A stretch of 64,000 nt of DNA from Pseudomonas rhizoryzae (GCF_005250615.1 NZ_SULM01000002.1:186001-250000); one strand, 5' to 3'; shown: positions 1 through 9,051, counted from the stretch's first letter. Translations and numbers: made by a program. Notes: a model not told the origin generated them from the sequence alone.

Positions 1-66
1 AGCCGGCGGGAGCGCCGCGTGGCGTCCGGGGTCGCATGCAGACCATCCCTGACTCCGGAGGCTTCC

Positions 67-435
67 ATGCCCACCCTTCCCAGTGATTCCGTCTGCAGCC
101 TGGCGCCCGTGTTCGCCATCCAGCCCGATCAGCTCGAGGCGTTCAAGCGCCTGGGAGAGGCCATGTTGCAGCGGACTCGCAACGAGCCCGGCTGCCTCTA
201 CTACGGCTTCTGCTACGACGGCACCACGGCGCGCTGCCGCGAGGGCTATCGCGATGCCCAGGCGCTGCTGGCGCACCTGGACAATGTCGGCGATCTGCTC
301 GAACAGGCCCAGGCCATCGCCACCCTGGAGCGCTTCGAGGTGTTCGGTGCAGCCGATCAGCTCGAGCAGCTACGCGAACCTCTGGCGGCGTTGAACGCCC
401 GCTTTTTCGTCATGGCCGCAGGCTTCCGCCGCTAG
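67..435 (+). CDS. ABM-domain (putative quinol monooxygenase-like) protein
   Basis: A protein of 122 residues with the size and pattern of the antibiotic biosynthesis monooxygenase (ABM) fold: an N-terminal beta strand (LAPVFAIQ), a helix with EAFKRLGEAML, then NEPGCLYYGF, the usual strand after the 'EPGC' turn. The ATG at 67 was chosen over an in-frame ATG at 19 because GGAGG lies just upstream (about 55-60) and the family begins here. ABM proteins form dimers and often oxidise quinols or act as small stress proteins, but the substrate cannot be read from sequence. The C-terminal extension after FEVFGA is longer than in a minimal ABM domain. It converges with, and overlaps by 26 bp, the acyltransferase gene on the other strand. 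Confidence 0.7.
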   Translation: MPTLPSDSVCSLAPVFAIQPDQLEAFKRLGEAMLQRTRNEPGCLYYGFCYDGTTARCREGYRDAQALLAHLDNVGDLLEQAQAIATLERFEVFGAADQLEQLREPLAALNARFFVMAAGFRR

Positions 436-1714
436 CCTGGGACGGCTTATGCGGCGGCGCCAACCGTGGCAGCAGCACGGCGAGGATGCGCTTGCGGGTC
501 GGCACCACCAGCCGCTCCTGGAACAGCACGCAGAGCACCACCACCAGCAACAGGAATAGCCAGTACCACTCGATAGAGTTGGTCTGGGCGCCGGCGGCGG
601 CAATGCAGGTCTGCCAATTGCCGCTCAAGCAGGCCTTGGGATCGCCGCCGAGCAGTTTTTCCAGCGTCATGTAGATGCCCGACAGGGGGACGTGCAGGGC
701 GAACATCGATAGCGACGCCCCACCCAGGCGGGGCGACCAATGGCGGATGCGCGCGTTGGCCGGCTCCTGGGCCAGCGCCGCCAGGTACACCAGGATCAGC
801 TGCGAGGGCAGGAACAGGCCGTTGTGGAAGAGGAAATACCAGAACTTGGGCCCATGGGTGAAGAGCGCCGTCCCCACGGCGAAGCTCAGTACCAGATAGC
901 TCGCCAGCAGCACCCGCTGCCGCTCGGAGGGCGTCCAACCTCGCTCGTGCTGACGCCGGAAAATGGCGTAGAGCAGGATGCCGGCGAGGAATTCCGGTAG
1001 TCGCAGCAGCGGTACGCGCTGCAACAGCCCGGTGAAGGGCATGCCGTAGTTCTGGTGGATGATCACCAACAGCGGTGGGATCAGGTAGAGCACCCAGATC
1101 AACAGCAACAGCTGCCAGGGTCTTTCGCTGGTCATCAGCCGCGGGGCCAGCTTGGGAAAGGTCAGATAGAAGAAGAACAGCGCCGAGATCGACCACAGCG
1201 GCGCATTGAAGGTCAGGTAATAGGGATTCCAGGCCTGCAGCATGCACAGCTGAAGTACCGCATTGAAGGCCAGCTCCAGGTTGCCCATGAAATGTTGGAA
1301 CAACTCGGGATTGGTCCGCGCCAACGCCTCGTTGGTGTCGAACACCACGAAGCGCACGCTGGCAGTGGCCGCCTCCGGCTGAATGCCCAGGCTGCCGATC
1401 CAGGTCACCACGGCCATCGACAGCAACAGCGCGAAGATATGGATCGGATAGAGGTTGGCGAATCTCTTGATCAGGAAACTACGGGCCGGCTCGCGCAGGC
1501 TGCCGCGCCCACAGTAGACGTGGGCGAGCAGGAAGCCGGAAAGCACGAAGAAGGTACTGGTGGCGAAGAAGCCCATGCTGGTGATCTCGTCCAGCAGGGG
1601 GATGGTCTTGCGCTCCGGGTAGAAATGGATGGTGTGGTAGACCACCACATAGAAACCCATCAGGAACCTGAGCCACTCCAGACCGATGAAGCGGTGTTTA
1701 TCTAAAGTCTGCAC
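410..1714 (-). CDS. Acyltransferase 3 family membrane protein (OafA-like)
   Basis: A 434-residue polytopic inner-membrane protein with about ten hydrophobic segments. The N-terminus has the acyltransferase-3 signature: GLEWLRFLMGFYVVVYH (candidate catalytic His at the end of TM1), then FFVLSGFLLAHVY and KRFANLYPIHI, the conserved Arg-rich loop and second motif. Members transfer O-acetyl or similar groups to periplasmic sugars, LPS O-antigen or exopolysaccharide; no glycan genes lie beside it, so the acceptor is unknown. The open frame begins with GTG at 1714 and a poor ribosome site; the next Met (residue 19) would cut into the first motif, so the GTG is kept with some doubt. Convergent with the ABM gene. 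Confidence 0.8.
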   Translation of the reverse strand: MQTLDKHRFIGLEWLRFLMGFYVVVYHTIHFYPERKTIPLLDEITSMGFFATSTFFVLSGFLLAHVYCGRGSLREPARSFLIKRFANLYPIHIFALLLSMAVVTWIGSLGIQPEAATASVRFVVFDTNEALARTNPELFQHFMGNLELAFNAVLQLCMLQAWNPYYLTFNAPLWSISALFFFYLTFPKLAPRLMTSERPWQLLLLIWVLYLIPPLLVIIHQNYGMPFTGLLQRVPLLRLPEFLAGILLYAIFRRQHERGWTPSERQRVLLASYLVLSFAVGTALFTHGPKFWYFLFHNGLFLPSQLILVYLAALAQEPANARIRHWSPRLGGASLSMFALHVPLSGIYMTLEKLLGGDPKACLSGNWQTCIAAAGAQTNSIEWYWLFLLLVVVLCVLFQERLVVPTRKRILAVLLPRLAPPHKPSQASGGSLRP

Positions 1715-1808
1715 TAAGGCGTTACTCGTCTGGCCTCGTCCGCTGGACGCTAGGTCCGGCCCATGGCGCCGGGCCGGTTATGTTACCCGTACCTGACAGC
1801 CGGGGCTG

Positions 1809-2963
1809 CTAACCGCGCCCCAGTACACCGATCACCAACCGATCCAGCGACCCCCACAGCCATTCGCGGACACGCAGCCACCAGGGCCGGCTGCGCCAGA
1901 AGTCGAGGGTGATCTCCCGGCTCTGGGCGAAATCCTTGACGAAGCTGGCGGCGACCGCCTGACTCAAGCCACGATCCACCGCCTCGACGTTCGCCTCCAG
2001 ATTGAATCTCAGATTCCAGTGATCGAAGTTGCAGGAGCCGACACTGACCCAGTTATCCACGAGCACCATCTTGGCGTGGATGAATCTTGGCTGATACTCG
2101 TAGATCCGCACCCCGGCACGCAGCAGGCCGCGGTAATAGCGCTGTCCGGCGAAACGCACCGGCGGATTGTCGGTGTGGCGACCGGTGAGCAGCAGCCGTA
2201 CGTCCACACCGCGGCGGGCCGCGCGACGCAGGGCCCAGCGGACCCGCCAAGTCGGCAGGAAATAGGGCGTAGCGAACCAGATGCGCTCGCGCCCCCCCAC
2301 CAGGGCACGGATCAGGGCTTGCAGGATGTCGCGGTGTTGGCGGGCATCGGCATAGGCGACCCGGCCCTGACCCTCCTGGGCCGCAGGGGGTGGCGGCGGT
2401 CGCTCCCGGCCACGGCGGGGCCGCGGCTTCCAGGACCGGCGGCGGCGTACCGCCTCCCATTGCCGCTCGAACAGCGCCAGCCAATCGTCCACCAGCGGGC
2501 CCTGGACGCGCACCATCACCTCGTGCCAATTGCAGTCGCTGGCCGCTGGATTCCAGAAATCATCGGTCGCGCCACTGCCACCGACGAAGGCCTCGTGGCC
2601 GTCGACGATGAAGATCTTGCGATGATCGCGGTGCAGGTTATGCAGCCCATGGCCGAAGCGCACCGGGTTGAAGATGCGGATCTCCGCGCCCGCATCCTCC
2701 AACTGTCGCCGCAGATCGGCGTCCATGCGCAGGGTGCCGAAGCCATCGAACAGGCAGCGGACGGTCACGCCCCGGCGAGCCGCCTCGGTGAGAGCCACCA
2801 GCAGGCGCTCGGAGCAGCTACCGGCTTCCACCAGATAGAGCTCGACATCGACCTGGCGCTGGGCGCCCGCGATGGACTCGAGCATGGCCGGAAAGAACCG
2901 CCCGCCGTCCACCAGCAATTCGAAGGTATTGTTTTCCCGCCATGGAAAGACGGCGCCCCGCAT
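1809..2963 (-). CDS. Phospholipase D-family protein, cardiolipin synthase B-like
   Basis: A 384-residue protein with two HKD motifs: HRKIFIVD (H114, K116, D121) and, near the C-terminus, HAKMVLVD followed by GSCNFD. This two-HKD layout without N-terminal membrane helices resembles ClsB, which joins two phospholipids to make cardiolipin at the inner membrane. A proline-rich linker (ERPPPPPAA) separates the two catalytic halves. The frame is open 109 codons upstream, but that part reads into the neighbouring regulator and is unlike the family; the ATG at 2963 gives MRGAVFPWRENN, a normal ClsB-type start. A second, membrane-anchored cardiolipin synthase is found at 29944. Substrate could instead be another phosphodiester, as in PLD-like hydrolases. 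Confidence 0.75.
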   Translation of the reverse strand: MRGAVFPWRENNTFELLVDGGRFFPAMLESIAGAQRQVDVELYLVEAGSCSERLLVALTEAARRGVTVRCLFDGFGTLRMDADLRRQLEDAGAEIRIFNPVRFGHGLHNLHRDHRKIFIVDGHEAFVGGSGATDDFWNPAASDCNWHEVMVRVQGPLVDDWLALFERQWEAVRRRRSWKPRPRRGRERPPPPPAAQEGQGRVAYADARQHRDILQALIRALVGGRERIWFATPYFLPTWRVRWALRRAARRGVDVRLLLTGRHTDNPPVRFAGQRYYRGLLRAGVRIYEYQPRFIHAKMVLVDNWVSVGSCNFDHWNLRFNLEANVEAVDRGLSQAVAASFVKDFAQSREITLDFWRSRPWWLRVREWLWGSLDRLVIGVLGRG

Positions 2964-3160
2964 GCTTGCTACTCCGTGCCAATGGCCACTGCAATAAGAA
3001 GGCACGGACCAGGGTTCGTTCAGTGATTTTCCACGCCACGTGGCCAGAAAACCACTAAGAGAGACGGCGGAGGGTCTGGCGCCAGGCCCGCCTGGCCTAG
3101 TCTCCAGGCCGGCCGGACAAACGGCGGGGGGATTGGTCTCCCTTGCCGCCAAGTGGTCCC

Positions 3161-5299
3161 TTACAGGGTCGGTTCGGGCCGGCGGGCGGCCCAGTCCACC
3201 TGCTGCGGGAAGCGGCCGGTCACCTCGGCACTCAGTGGCCGCGAGACCAGGAAGCCCTGCATGATCTCGCAGCCATGCTCGATCAGCCAATCGCGCTGTT
3301 CCAGGGTTTCCACCCCCTCGGCGATGACTTCCAGATCCAGGTTGCGGCCCAGTTCGAGGATGGTGCTGACGATGGCCGCATCGCGGGAGGAATCCAGCAT
3401 GTTGGCGATGAACAGCTGGTCGATCTTGAGGGTATCCAGCTCGAAATGGCGCAGATAGGCCAGCGAGGAATAGCCGGTGCCGAAGTCGTCCACCGCGATG
3501 CGTACGCCCAGGGCACGCAATTGCGACAGCTGCGCGCGGGTGTAGTCGATGTCGTGCATCAGGGCTGATTCGGTGACCTCGATTTCCATCTGCTCAGGCC
3601 GCAGATGGTAGGTCTCGATGATCTGGCGCAGGCTTTCCGCCAGTTGCGGCATGCCGAATTGCACCGGGCTGAGGTTGATGCTCAGCAGCAACTCGTCGCC
3701 GTAGATCTCCTGCAGCGTCTGCAACTTCATCGCGCCTTCGCGGAAGATCCAGTCGCCGATGCGATTGATCAGCCGCGTCTCTTCCAGCAGCGGGATGAAC
3801 ACGCTGGGCGAGACCTTGCCGGCCACCGTGTGCTCCCAGCGCAGCAGCGCCTCGAAGCCACGCAGCCGGCCGTCGCGCAGATAGACCTGTGGCTGATAGG
3901 CGAGCACGAAATCCTTGTTGTCGATGGCGTTGCGCACGCTCTCTTCGAGCATCAGCCGCGAACGGGCGCGGCCGTTCATCTCCGGCGAGAAGAAGCGGTA
4001 CTGCTGACGACCACCGCGCTTGGCCTCGTACATGGCGATGTCGGCGGATCTCAGCAGCCCATCCACCGTGTGGCCGCAATCGGGATAGCTGGCGATGCCG
4101 ATGCTGGCGCCCAGGCTGACTTCCATGCCGTCGATGCGATGCACCGTGGCCAGCAGCTCCAGCAGTTTCTCGGCGACCCGCGCGGCGTCCTCGGGATGCT
4201 CCAGGGAATCGAGCAGCGCGGTGAATTCGTCGCCGCCCATGCGCGCCAGGATGTCATAGGGCCGCATGCAGCTCTTGAGTTGCTCGGCGACGATGCACAG
4301 CACCCGATCCCCAGCTTCATGGCCGAGGGAGTCGTTGATGCGCTTGAAGCCGTCGAGGTCGATGTAGAGCACCGCCATGCGCTTGCCGTTACGCCCGGTG
4401 CGCGCCAACGCCGCCTCCAGCGTCTGGTTGAAACCGCGGCGGTTGAGCAGACCGGTCAGGGCGTCGGTGACCGCCTGGGATTCCAGTTGCTCCTGCAGCT
4501 CGCGCATGCGCGACATGTCCAGCGCGATGATGACCATGGCGCGCTGCATGCGCGGCAGGGGCGCGCAGGAGAGCGCCACTGGCAGGCTGTCGCCGCGACT
4601 GGTACGCAACCGGGCATCGTGCAGGCGATAGGTTTCGCGGCGGTCGTAATGCTCCATGAAGGGCGAGGTCTGCCAGTCGTCCAGACCACTGCCCCCTTCG
4701 AGGAAATCGAGGAAATTGGCATGCACCAGATCGCTCACGCTGCACCTGAGCATGCGTGCGATGGCGGCGTTGGCGAAGGTCACCCGGCCCTGTTCGTTGA
4801 CCGTGAGGATGCCCTCGGCGGCGTTGTCGAGCAGCGAGTCGCTGAAGGACTTGGCCAGTTCCAACTGCTGGGTGGCCTGCAACAGCTCGCGGCGATTGCG
4901 CTCGTGATCCAGCAGCGAGCGGACCTTGTGCCTGAGGATATTGGGATCGACCGGCTTGAGCAGGTAGTCGACGGCGCCGGTCGCATAGCCGCGCAGGACC
5001 GATTCATAGGAATGGGCTTCGGCGGACACGAAGATGATCGGTGTGAAGCGGGTGCGCAGGTTGCTGCGCATGATGCGGGCGACTTCGAAGCCATCCATGA
5101 TCGGCATCTGCACATCCAGCAGGACCAGATCCACGGTTTCATCGAGCAGGTATTGCAGGGCGCGCTCGCCCGAGGCGGCGGTGATCACTCGCCAGTTACC
5201 AACCTCCAGCACCGCCTGCATGGCCAGCAGATTTTCCATGCGGTCGTCCACGACCAGCAACACCGGGCCTTGATCTGTCTGCGGCAACGGGCACTCCAT
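3161..5299 (-). CDS. Response regulator with PAS, GGDEF and EAL domains
   Basis: A 712-residue c-di-GMP turnover protein. Domain order: CheY-like receiver (about 13-130, phospho-acceptor D62 in LLDVQMP, switch Lys in LLKPVD), PAS (about 150-265), GGDEF (motif at 355-359, intact) and EAL (motif EALLRWEH from 483, with DDFGTGYSSL further on). Both catalytic signatures look complete, so it may make, break or do both to c-di-GMP under control of an unlinked kinase; no kinase gene is adjacent. The ATG at 5299 was preferred to the open frame to 5422 because AGAGG precedes it and the receiver starts about 12 residues later. The protein is cytoplasmic, with no membrane helix. Confidence 0.9.
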   Translation of the reverse strand: MECPLPQTDQGPVLLVVDDRMENLLAMQAVLEVGNWRVITAASGERALQYLLDETVDLVLLDVQMPIMDGFEVARIMRSNLRTRFTPIIFVSAEAHSYESVLRGYATGAVDYLLKPVDPNILRHKVRSLLDHERNRRELLQATQQLELAKSFSDSLLDNAAEGILTVNEQGRVTFANAAIARMLRCSVSDLVHANFLDFLEGGSGLDDWQTSPFMEHYDRRETYRLHDARLRTSRGDSLPVALSCAPLPRMQRAMVIIALDMSRMRELQEQLESQAVTDALTGLLNRRGFNQTLEAALARTGRNGKRMAVLYIDLDGFKRINDSLGHEAGDRVLCIVAEQLKSCMRPYDILARMGGDEFTALLDSLEHPEDAARVAEKLLELLATVHRIDGMEVSLGASIGIASYPDCGHTVDGLLRSADIAMYEAKRGGRQQYRFFSPEMNGRARSRLMLEESVRNAIDNKDFVLAYQPQVYLRDGRLRGFEALLRWEHTVAGKVSPSVFIPLLEETRLINRIGDWIFREGAMKLQTLQEIYGDELLLSINLSPVQFGMPQLAESLRQIIETYHLRPEQMEIEVTESALMHDIDYTRAQLSQLRALGVRIAVDDFGTGYSSLAYLRHFELDTLKIDQLFIANMLDSSRDAAIVSTILELGRNLDLEVIAEGVETLEQRDWLIEHGCEIMQGFLVSRPLSAEVTGRFPQQVDWAARRPEPTL

Positions 5300-5548
5300 C
5301 AAGCCTCTTCTCCCCGCGGCCTCTGCCGCCCTGCAGCAATCGAAAGCGGCTGACTGCCATTCCCGTCGTGAGCCTTGTAAAAAGCAGCACGCCAACCTTC
5401 CTAGATTAGCAGCCATGCACACGGCTTCCGCCTGCCGGTTGGCAGGCAGGGCGCCTCGCGACGTGCATCAGAGCGCAAAATGGAAAAGCAGTTTCCGCCG
5501 CGCTTCACTAAGCAGCGGAAACTCTCGATCGTGGGCGACGAACGGTCG

Positions 5549-6244
5549 TTACTGGGCGGGGGTACCGGTCGCTCCGGGCAGGGCGCGCAGATTGACCTCG
5601 ACGCGGCGATTCTGCGCCCGACCATCGGCGGTAGCGTTGCTGGCGATGGGATTTTCCGGGCCGGCCCCACGGGTGCTCAGGCGGGCCGCCGGAACGCCCT
5701 GGGCGATCAGGTAGTTGGCCACGCTCTGCGCCCGGCGCTGCGACAGCTCCATGTTGTGGGCAAGGCTGCCGGTGCTGTCGGTGTAGCCGACGATTTCGAT
5801 GCTGTTCTGGTCGAATTGCTTGAACGAATTGGCCAGATCGTTGAGCGGCTTGTAGAAGCTGCTGGCGATATTCGCCGAATCGGTGGCGAAGGTGATGTTG
5901 CCCGGCATGATCAGTTTGATGTCGTCACCCTGGCGTTGCACCTGCACGCCGGTGTTCTGCATCTGCTGGCGCAACTCGGCTTCCTGGCGGTCGGCGTAGT
6001 AGCCATAGCCCGCTGCCGCCGCCCCTACCGCGGCGGCGCCGATCAAGGCGCCCTTGCCGCGATGGTTGTGGTCGATGGCGGCACCGGCGACGGCACCGGC
6101 CAAGGCTCCGAGGCCACCGTACTTGGCGGTATTGGACATGCCGCCATTGGCCTGCCCCTGGTTCTCGTAGGGATTGGGGGATGCGCATCCGGCCAGGGTA
6201 GCCACGGCCAGGCTGGCGAGAAGGATACGGGTGGGCAGCGCCAT
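5549..6244 (-). CDS. OmpA-family lipoprotein with glycine-zipper region
   Basis: A 231-residue outer-membrane lipoprotein. The signal peptide ends in the lipobox LAGC (Cys19), next come a Gly/Ala-rich glycine-zipper stretch (about 42-80, with GALAGAVAGAA and GALIGAAAVGAAAAG), a short coiled segment (DRQEAELRQQMQ) and a C-terminal OmpA peptidoglycan-binding domain (about 105-220) with IEIVGYTDSTGS and NMELSQRRAQSV. This matches the YiaD-type layout; the protein should tether the outer membrane to peptidoglycan. The ATG at 6244 starts the signal peptide; the 34 codons upstream in frame are not signal-like. It stands alone, divergent from the ArsR gene at 6463. Confidence 0.88.
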   Translation of the reverse strand: MALPTRILLASLAVATLAGCASPNPYENQGQANGGMSNTAKYGGLGALAGAVAGAAIDHNHRGKGALIGAAAVGAAAAGYGYYADRQEAELRQQMQNTGVQVQRQGDDIKLIMPGNITFATDSANIASSFYKPLNDLANSFKQFDQNSIEIVGYTDSTGSLAHNMELSQRRAQSVANYLIAQGVPAARLSTRGAGPENPIASNATADGRAQNRRVEVNLRALPGATGTPAQ

Positions 6245-6390
6245 GTCTTTACTCCTTGAAGATCCATTGCGGCGGACAGGGCCGCAGCTTGAGATTCTAG
6301 CCAGCGGTTCTGAATCGCAACTGAACGAGACGCACCCGCCGGACACTTATCGCGATAGCAACTCTCTAACTACGCAATAGACAGATTCGA

Positions 6391-6413
6391 ATATCGATAG
6401 CTTGCATATCGAT
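6391..6413. promoter_or_regulatory. Candidate ArsR-family operator (repeated ATATCGAT)
   Basis: Two copies of ATATCGAT at 6391-6398 and 6406-6413, 15 bp apart, sit in an AT-rich island about 50-70 bp before the ArsR-like gene at 6463. Another palindrome, TATCGCGATA, lies at 6348-6357. AT-rich repeats like these are typical of autorepressed ArsR operators. Binding is inferred from position and symmetry only. Confidence 0.45.
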
Positions 6414-6462
6414 TTTTTACGATCTAACGTTCGCAAGAACCCAATATGACGATACGACCCTG

Positions 6463-6753
6463 ATGGACGAGATCCTCAAGGCCCTGGCCAATCCGCTGCG
6501 CTGTCAGATCCTGAGCTGGCTGCGCGATCCGGGGCAGTACTTTCCCCATCAGCATCACGACCCCAGCGTGGGCGTCTGCGCCGGCCAGATCGAAGCCCGT
6601 GCCGGACTCTCGCAGTCCACCGTCTCGGCCCATCTGGCGGTACTGTCCCGAGCCGGACTGGTGACTACCCGCCGGGTCGGTCAATGGGTGTTCTATCAAC
6701 GCGACGAGGCGGCCATCCAGGCATTCCTGCAACGTCTCGCCCGTGAACTCTAG
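6463..6753 (+). CDS. ArsR-family HTH transcriptional regulator
   Basis: A 96-residue winged-helix repressor. It starts with the family pattern DEILKALANPLRCQILSWL and carries the recognition helix in AGLSQSTVSAHLAVLSRAGLV, followed by the wing RRVGQWVFYQR. The metal ligands of classical ArsR (ELCVCD) are missing; Cys14 and a Cys in VGVCAGQIEA are the only thiols, and a His cluster (HQHHD) lies between helices. This subfamily is commonly found beside MFS exporters and ene-reductases, as here: the MFS gene follows after 17 bp and an Old Yellow Enzyme after that. It probably represses this unit and itself, and may respond to an electrophile or quinone rather than a metal (inference). Confidence 0.85.
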   Translation: MDEILKALANPLRCQILSWLRDPGQYFPHQHHDPSVGVCAGQIEARAGLSQSTVSAHLAVLSRAGLVTTRRVGQWVFYQRDEAAIQAFLQRLAREL

Positions 6754-6770
6754 CCGTGCAAGGAAATTTC

Positions 6771-7934
6771 ATGCCCGCTTCTCTCATCGTGCTGGCGCTG
6801 AGCGCTTTCGCCATCGGCACCACCGAATTCGTCATCATGGGCCTGCTGCCCAACGTCGCCGCGGACCTGGGTGTTTCCATCCCCAGCGCTGGTTGGCTGG
6901 TCACCGGCTATGCCCTGGGCGTGGCCATCGGTGCGCCCTTCATGGCGCTGGCGACCGCCCACTGGCCACGTAAACGCGCCCTGCTCGCCTTGATGGGCAT
7001 CTTTATCGTCGGCAACCTGCTCTGCGCAGTGGCCAGCGGCTACGACATGCTGATGCTGGCGCGGGTCGTTACCGCGCTCTGCCATGGCGCCTTCTTCGGC
7101 ATCGGCGCCGTGGTGGCGGCGAGTCTGGTGCCGGAGAATCGCCGCGCCTCGGCAGTAGCCCTGATGTTCACCGACTTGACCCTGGCCAATGTGCTGGGCG
7201 TGCCCCTGGGCACCGCCCTGGGCCAGGCCGCCGGTTGGCGCTCGACCTTCTGGGCGGTGGCGGCCATCGGTGTGGTGGCCCTGTTCGGTCTCTGGCGCGT
7301 GCTGCCCGCCGACCGCAACCAGACCCGCGCCGACCTGCGCCAGGAATTGCTCGCCCTGCGCGGCCTGGGCTTCTGGCTGGCGCTGTCGATGACGGTGTTC
7401 TTCGCCGCCTCCATGTTCGCCCTCTTCACCTATGTCGCGCCCCTGCTGCAGGAGGTGACCGGCGTCTCGCCCCGTGGCGTGACCGGCACCCTGCTGTTGA
7501 TCGGCCTGGGGCTGACCCTGGGTAACGTCATCGGTGGCCGCCTGGCCGATTGGCGGCTGGCCACCAGCCTAGTGGGCATCTTCGTCGCCCTGGCGCTGAC
7601 CTCCGCCGCCCTGCGCTGGACCGGTCAGGCCTTCCTGCCGGCCGAGATCACCCTCTTCCTCTGGGCCGCGGCCGCCTTCGCCGCCGTGCCGGCCCTGCAG
7701 ATCAACGTGGTCACCTTCGGCAAGGATGCACCGAACCTGGTCTCGACCCTCAATATCGGCGCCTTCAACGTGGGCAACGCCCTCGGCGCCTGGGTCGGTG
7801 GCCTGGTGATCGACCACGGCCTGGGTCTTACCGCGGTACCCCTTGCCGCCAGCGGGCTTGCCCTGCTGGCCCTCATCGCCACCCTGCTGACCGCCAGCCA
7901 GGCCCGCAAGAGCGGCCTGGCGACCGCCAGCTAA
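6771..7934 (+). CDS. MFS transporter, AraJ/YdhP-type drug or sugar efflux
   Basis: A 387-residue, 12-helix major facilitator. It opens with LIVLALSAFAIGTTEFVIMGLLPNVAADL, the signature of the AraJ/YdhP/SotB exporters (DHA1 group), and keeps the loop 2-3 motif in a shortened form (WPRKRALL). The ATG at 6771 follows AAGGA; an in-frame GTG at 6756 would overlap that site and add five residues not seen in relatives. It lies 17 bp after the ArsR gene and 15 bp before the ene-reductase, so the three are probably co-transcribed. Substrate unknown; export of the reductase's substrate or product is a reasonable guess. Confidence 0.87.
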   Translation: MPASLIVLALSAFAIGTTEFVIMGLLPNVAADLGVSIPSAGWLVTGYALGVAIGAPFMALATAHWPRKRALLALMGIFIVGNLLCAVASGYDMLMLARVVTALCHGAFFGIGAVVAASLVPENRRASAVALMFTDLTLANVLGVPLGTALGQAAGWRSTFWAVAAIGVVALFGLWRVLPADRNQTRADLRQELLALRGLGFWLALSMTVFFAASMFALFTYVAPLLQEVTGVSPRGVTGTLLLIGLGLTLGNVIGGRLADWRLATSLVGIFVALALTSAALRWTGQAFLPAEITLFLWAAAAFAAVPALQINVVTFGKDAPNLVSTLNIGAFNVGNALGAWVGGLVIDHGLGLTAVPLAASGLALLALIATLLTASQARKSGLATAS

Positions 7935-7949
7935 CCAAGAGAGCTAGCC

Positions 7950-8999
7950 ATGACTCAGTTGTTCGACCCGATCAAGATCGGCGCCCTGGACCTGCCCAAC
8001 CGCGTCATCATGGCGCCCCTCACCCGTTGTCGTGCCGAACCGGGCCGCGTCCCGGGCGACCTGATGGTGGAGTACTACACCCAACGCGCTTCCGCCGGCC
8101 TGATCATCACCGAGGCCACCTCGGTCGACCCCATGGGCGTGGGTTATCCCGATACCCCCGGCATCTGGTCCGACGAGCAGGTGGCCGGCTGGCAGCGGGT
8201 AACCACCGCCGTGCACAAGGCCGGTGGCCGCATCGTGCTGCAACTCTGGCACGTGGGTCGTATCTCCGATCCCAGCTACCTCGATGGCGAACTGCCAGTG
8301 GCGCCGAGCGCCATCCCTGCCCAAGGCCATGTCAGCCTGCTGCGACCCAAGCGTGACTACGTCACCCCGCGGGCGCTGGAGACCGGTGAGCTGCCCGGTA
8401 TCGTCGCCGCTTATCGCCATGGCGCCGAGAACGCCAAGCGCGCCGGCTTCGACGGCGTCGAGGTGCATGGGGCCAACGGCTATCTGCTCGACCAGTTCCT
8501 GCAGAGCGACACTAACCAGCGTACCGACAACTATGGCGGCTCCATCGAGAATCGTGCCCGGCTGCTGCTGGAAGTGACCGACGCCTGCATCGAGGTCTGG
8601 GGCGCCGCTCGCGTCGGCGTGCACCTGTCCACCCGTGGCGACATGCACACCATGGGTGACAGCGATCCGGCCGCCACCTTCGGCCATGTCGCGCGCGAAC
8701 TGGGCCAGCGCCAGGTGGCCTTCATCTGCATCCGCGAAGCGGCTGGCAGCGATAGCCTCGGCCCGGACCTCAAAGCGGCCTTCGGTGGCGTGTACATCGC
8801 CAACGAGAAGTTCGACAAGGCCAAGGCCAATGCCTGGCTGGCGGAAGGCAAGGCCGATGCCGTGGCCTTCGGCGTGCCCTTCATCGCCAACCCGGACCTG
8901 CCGCAACGTCTGGAGCAGGACACCGAGCTGAACGAGCCGCGCCCGGACACCTTCTACAGCAAGGGCCCGGTGGGCTATATCGACTATCCGCGGCTGTAG
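7950..8999 (+). CDS. nemA: Old Yellow Enzyme family alkene reductase (NemA/XenB-like)
   Basis: A 349-residue FMN-dependent (beta/alpha)8-barrel enzyme that reduces activated C=C bonds and nitro groups with NAD(P)H. Clear signatures: FDPIKIGALDLPNRVIMAPLTR at the N-terminus (the first strand and FMN-binding Pro/Leu/Thr), VLQLWHVGRIS, and HGANGYLLDQFL followed by TDNYGGSIENR, which bind FMN and the active-site His/Asn pair. The length equals that of NemA and the xenobiotic reductases. It is the last gene of the ArsR-MFS-OYE unit, ends 14 bp before a perfect terminator, and probably detoxifies electrophiles such as maleimides, quinones or nitro compounds. Confidence 0.92.
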   Translation: MTQLFDPIKIGALDLPNRVIMAPLTRCRAEPGRVPGDLMVEYYTQRASAGLIITEATSVDPMGVGYPDTPGIWSDEQVAGWQRVTTAVHKAGGRIVLQLWHVGRISDPSYLDGELPVAPSAIPAQGHVSLLRPKRDYVTPRALETGELPGIVAAYRHGAENAKRAGFDGVEVHGANGYLLDQFLQSDTNQRTDNYGGSIENRARLLLEVTDACIEVWGAARVGVHLSTRGDMHTMGDSDPAATFGHVARELGQRQVAFICIREAAGSDSLGPDLKAAFGGVYIANEKFDKAKANAWLAEGKADAVAFGVPFIANPDLPQRLEQDTELNEPRPDTFYSKGPVGYIDYPRL

Positions 9000-9013
9000 G
9001 TTTCTGTGGATAA

Positions 9014-9041
9014 AAGAAGCCCGCCGATTGGCGGGCTTCTT
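9014..9041 (+). terminator. Rho-independent terminator after the ene-reductase
   Basis: A perfect 12-bp stem, AAGAAGCCCGCC (9014-9025) with GGCGGGCTTCTT (9030-9041) around a GATT loop. The 3' side ends in TTCTTTC. It closes the ArsR-MFS-OYE transcription unit. Confidence 0.9.
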
Positions 9042-9051
9042 TCGTCTCGAC

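Noticed and set aside
2964..3160. GC-rich inverted blocks between the PLD and GGDEF/EAL genes as a strong terminator
   Set aside because: Several short palindromes (CCAGGC/GCCTGG) are present but none is followed by a T-run on the minus strand, so I could not support a specific terminator.
2964..3290. A 109-residue N-terminal extension of the PLD-like protein
   Set aside because: Not like ClsB; it runs into the end of the GGDEF/EAL gene. The ATG at 2963 gives a normal N-terminus.
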